DNA from: JABMOW01 sp964409335 | GTDB lineage: Bacteria; Fidelibacterota; Marinisomatia; SCGC-AAA003-L08; JACNLC01 | Direction of reading: 5' to 3' | Assembly: GCA_964409335.1 (NCBI GenBank) | Contig: CAYPCW010000003.1 | Span: forward strand, 17,822-81,821 | DNA: 64,000 nucleotides | Part shown: positions 62,180 through 64,000 of the stretch, piece after piece | Layout of the letters: every line of letters begins with the position of its first letter | Numbering within the stretch: position 1 is the stretch's first letter | Program-made: the position numbers and the translations under genes | Notes under the pieces: generated by a model | Seen by the model: only the letters and a program-made list of their open reading frames with translations | Told to the model about the DNA's origin: nothing | Database searches by the model: none

Positions 62180-62832
62180 TCCGGTATATAATTATTTTTC
62201 TGTGTTCCGCCCTGCTCTTCGGTCAAACCAAGCTGCCAAATGACATCCGCTGGGTACGTGAATCCCAGGAGTATGCTGCCCTCTGCCGCCAGACCTACCA
62301 AATGGCGTGGGAATCCCTCAAAAGTGACCTTCGTTCATCAACCATACCCACGGCAATTGTAATGGACCTTGACGAAACCGTACTGGATAATTCTCAGTAT
62401 GAAGTCGAAAATTTCATTAAAAACGAACACTTCACGATGGAAACCTGGGCAGATTGGGTAAATCGGGCAGAAGCCGGGGTCGTTCCCGGTGCAAAAGCAT
62501 TTATCGATAGTGTTCGCACTCTGAAGAATATCCGGTTGATTTTTATCAGCAACCGTATGGCGGTCAGAACCGGAGTAACCATTGAAAATATGAAGGTTCT
62601 GGAGTTGTTCGATCCGGCGGATATTTATCTGCTTGCCAGGGATTCTGCCGATAAAAAACCCGTCCGGCGGGAAGAAGTATTTACTGGTACGGGAAGAATG
62701 AAAGATGCCGGAGCATTTATAGTCGCGGCGTGGTTCGGTGATGCTATGGGTGATTTTCCCGCTGAAAAGAACGACCCTGACTTTGGACATTCATGGTTCG
62801 TGATTTCCAATCCCATGTATGGTAAATGGTGA
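62176..62832 (+). CDS. Secreted HAD acid phosphatase, e(P4)/class B-C type
   Basis: 218 residues. Signal peptide (RYIIIFLCSALLFGQ). HAD motifs: AIVMDLDETVLDNS (DxDxT), LIFISNRMAV, then KKP and AWFGDAMGDFP (GDxxxDF), the arrangement of the e(P4)/class C acid phosphatases. These hydrolyse nucleoside monophosphates and other phosphomonoesters outside the cytoplasm. Most e(P4) proteins are lipoproteins; here no lipobox Cys is seen. It closes the overlapping operon of barrel and HhH proteins (ATGA overlap), so it could release phosphate and nucleosides from products of the nearby EEP enzymes. Confidence 0.82.
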   Translation: MIRYIIIFLCSALLFGQTKLPNDIRWVRESQEYAALCRQTYQMAWESLKSDLRSSTIPTAIVMDLDETVLDNSQYEVENFIKNEHFTMETWADWVNRAEAGVVPGAKAFIDSVRTLKNIRLIFISNRMAVRTGVTIENMKVLELFDPADIYLLARDSADKKPVRREEVFTGTGRMKDAGAFIVAAWFGDAMGDFPAEKNDPDFGHSWFVISNPMYGKW

Positions 62833-63139
62833 GGTGTGAATGGCTGATCAATTTTCTACCCATACTCTTGTCCATTCCCCAGGCATGTCCTTTTTTCACT
62901 TATAGTCGATAAATTTGTATTTATCTGAAAGTATTGCACCTTCCTATCGGACTTTTAAAACCGGATCAACCTCATCCCGATGTTGGTCCTCCCCGAACTC
63001 TCTACCGAAACACAATCTTCGTGGGGCTGCATTAAAAATTAGTTTTCTGTAGTCCTGAATTACGGGTAGCCTTTAAGTATTAAATTCCCGTCCGGATCAG
63101 GGATTACACAGGAGCATCCCGGCAATTTCTGATCTTTCA
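62833..63139. other. Gene-free stretch between convergent genes
   Basis: About 307 bases between the acid phosphatase gene and the 3' end of the last gene. I see no strong hairpin with T-run, no tRNA, and no ORF that looks real. Small decayed remnants cannot be excluded. Confidence 0.5.
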
Positions 63140-64000
63140 TTACTTCAGCACCATCACCTTTTGTTTTTGAACGAAAGTTCTGAAGCTTCCCGGTTCATTC
63201 GGGATCGCCTGAAAAACAATGACGTACATCCCTGACGAAACATTCTCTGCATGCCATACCGCCGAATGATAACCGGAGCCAACGACGCCGTCCCTCAGTT
63301 GAGTCACCTCACGACCCAGCATATCATACACGGTGATCTTCACATAGGAATCCACCGGGAGTTCATACTTCAGTTGAGTGTTGGGGTTAAACGGATTTGG
63401 GTACGCCGGATGAATCGCAAAGTGGTTGGGGATCATGGGACCTTCCGATAATTTGGGTATGATTGAAACCCCCAGGTCAGACCAGCCGGTGATTTGTCCT
63501 GTCAGCGGAATCAATTCCTGACGGTCGTTACTCCACAGGTAAAATTTTGGAATATCGTTCTTAATAAAATATGTATCTGTTGCGGGTTGGGTATCCTTAC
63601 CCATGACGGCGACATCTGTCCATCTTCCGCCCCATTGGCGTGCGCCGGTAACCATTTCCCCATTCATAGTGACCAGCCAGTCGGCATCAGACGGAACGCC
63701 ATGTCGCAGTTCGATACTTTCAACAAAATAGAATGCCTGTTTGGAAGACGGTATGAATGTCCAGTCATCCGGTACCGCAATGTTCTGAACGGCATCACCG
63801 CGTCTGGATAATGCAGGTGGCTCAAAAATGAATCCGGTGGTGTCGGACATTACAAACCAGTATCCATGAGTTCCCCGTAGCTCCGTTAAACTGCCGATCC
63901 ATTCATCCGGAATGACAGGATGAGGGATTGCGACTTCCCCTTCACCGGCCAGAACCAGTACCTGTTCCAGTGCATCCTGAGGGATGGTCTCCGTAAAGGG
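63140..64000 (-). CDS. Secreted protein with C-terminal sorting domain (5' end outside window)
   Basis: The frame is open through to the last base of the window, so at least 287 residues of a longer protein are visible; the ATG at 63850 is an internal methionine. A region of unknown function (PDEWIGSLTELRGTHGYWFVMSD) leads into a beta-rich part (YFVESIELRHGVPSDADWLV, VTGARQWGGRWTDVAVMG) and a final sorting/FlgD-like domain (FAIHPAYPNPFNPNTQLKYEL ... VKITVYDMLGREVTQL ... VSSGMYVIVF). The NPFNPxTxLxYxL and GREV motifs mark type IX-like C-terminal domains. The catalytic or binding part is upstream of the window. Confidence 0.75.
   Translation of the reverse strand, partial: PFTETIPQDALEQVLVLAGEGEVAIPHPVIPDEWIGSLTELRGTHGYWFVMSDTTGFIFEPPALSRRGDAVQNIAVPDDWTFIPSSKQAFYFVESIELRHGVPSDADWLVTMNGEMVTGARQWGGRWTDVAVMGKDTQPATDTYFIKNDIPKFYLWSNDRQELIPLTGQITGWSDLGVSIIPKLSEGPMIPNHFAIHPAYPNPFNPNTQLKYELPVDSYVKITVYDMLGREVTQLRDGVVGSGYHSAVWHAENVSSGMYVIVFQAIPNEPGSFRTFVQKQKVMVLK

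Noticed and set aside
1..64000. CRISPR arrays, insertion sequences, prophage genes, tRNA or rRNA genes
   Set aside because: No regularly spaced repeats, transposase or integrase motifs, and no cloverleaf or rRNA-like sequence were noticed by eye; a covariance search was not possible.

Overview
The window looks like a chromosomal segment of a Gram-negative bacterium of the Fibrobacterota-Chlorobiota-Bacteroidota (FCB) side of the tree, most plausibly a Marinimicrobia/Calditrichaeota/Ignavibacteria-like marine lineage. The sequence-based reasons are an LpxC-FabZ fusion protein, a full lipid A/BAM gene set, several secreted proteins ending in a type IX-like C-terminal sorting/FlgD-like Ig domain with an NPFNP motif, PorV-like barrel proteins, a TonB receptor paired with a DUF4249-like lipoprotein, and dockerin-type calcium repeats with no cohesin in view. 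The lineage is an inference. Shine-Dalgarno sites are used (for example AAGGAG before 52120), and GTG/TTG starts are common.

Region 1-11667 (+) is one dense operon for the outer leaflet of the outer membrane: the end of a lipid A acyltransferase, tsaC, an MsbA-type flippase, ispD, a putative glycosyltransferase, a GT29-type sialyltransferase, CMP-sialate synthetase (neuA), an LtaS-like transferase, sialate synthase (neuB), a KdsC-like phosphatase, the Kdo transferase waaA and a DUF3108 protein. Together they point to a lipopolysaccharide core carrying a nonulosonic acid. Region 11620-22540 (-) carries uppS, bamA, ompH/skp, lpxD, lpxC-fabZ, lpxA, a small exported protein, dxr and rseP, preceded upstream by mrp; a ferredoxin lies further upstream as its own unit. 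lpxA appears to start at an ATT codon inside TAATT, coupled to the fabZ stop.

Region 23151-36869 (+) holds an MFS exporter, rng-rplU-rpmA with a hairpin in the leader, an ECF sigma operon (sigma, membrane-bound HEAT-repeat partner, DUF4097 beta-repeat protein, a bactofilin-like/Omp85-like hybrid, a toastrack protein, a PDZ protein), then DUF4390-ntrY-ntrX. Region 37021-48214 has a TonB receptor/lipoprotein pair and, on the minus strand, a Lon-N-domain protein, ElbB, QueG, a small SnoaL-like lipoprotein, a large M16 peptidase and a barrel protein.

Region 48276-62832 is the most unusual accessory stretch. Two secreted endonuclease/exonuclease/phosphatase (EEP) proteins (one with a lamin-tail domain and dockerin, one fused to a decayed metallophosphatase) are divergent from large secreted lamin-tail/OB-fold proteins, followed by a tightly overlapping operon of PorV-like barrels, a helix-hairpin-helix outer-membrane protein and an e(P4)-type acid phosphatase. 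I read it as a candidate extracellular nucleic-acid/phosphate scavenging locus. The window ends inside another secreted C-terminal-domain protein on the minus strand.
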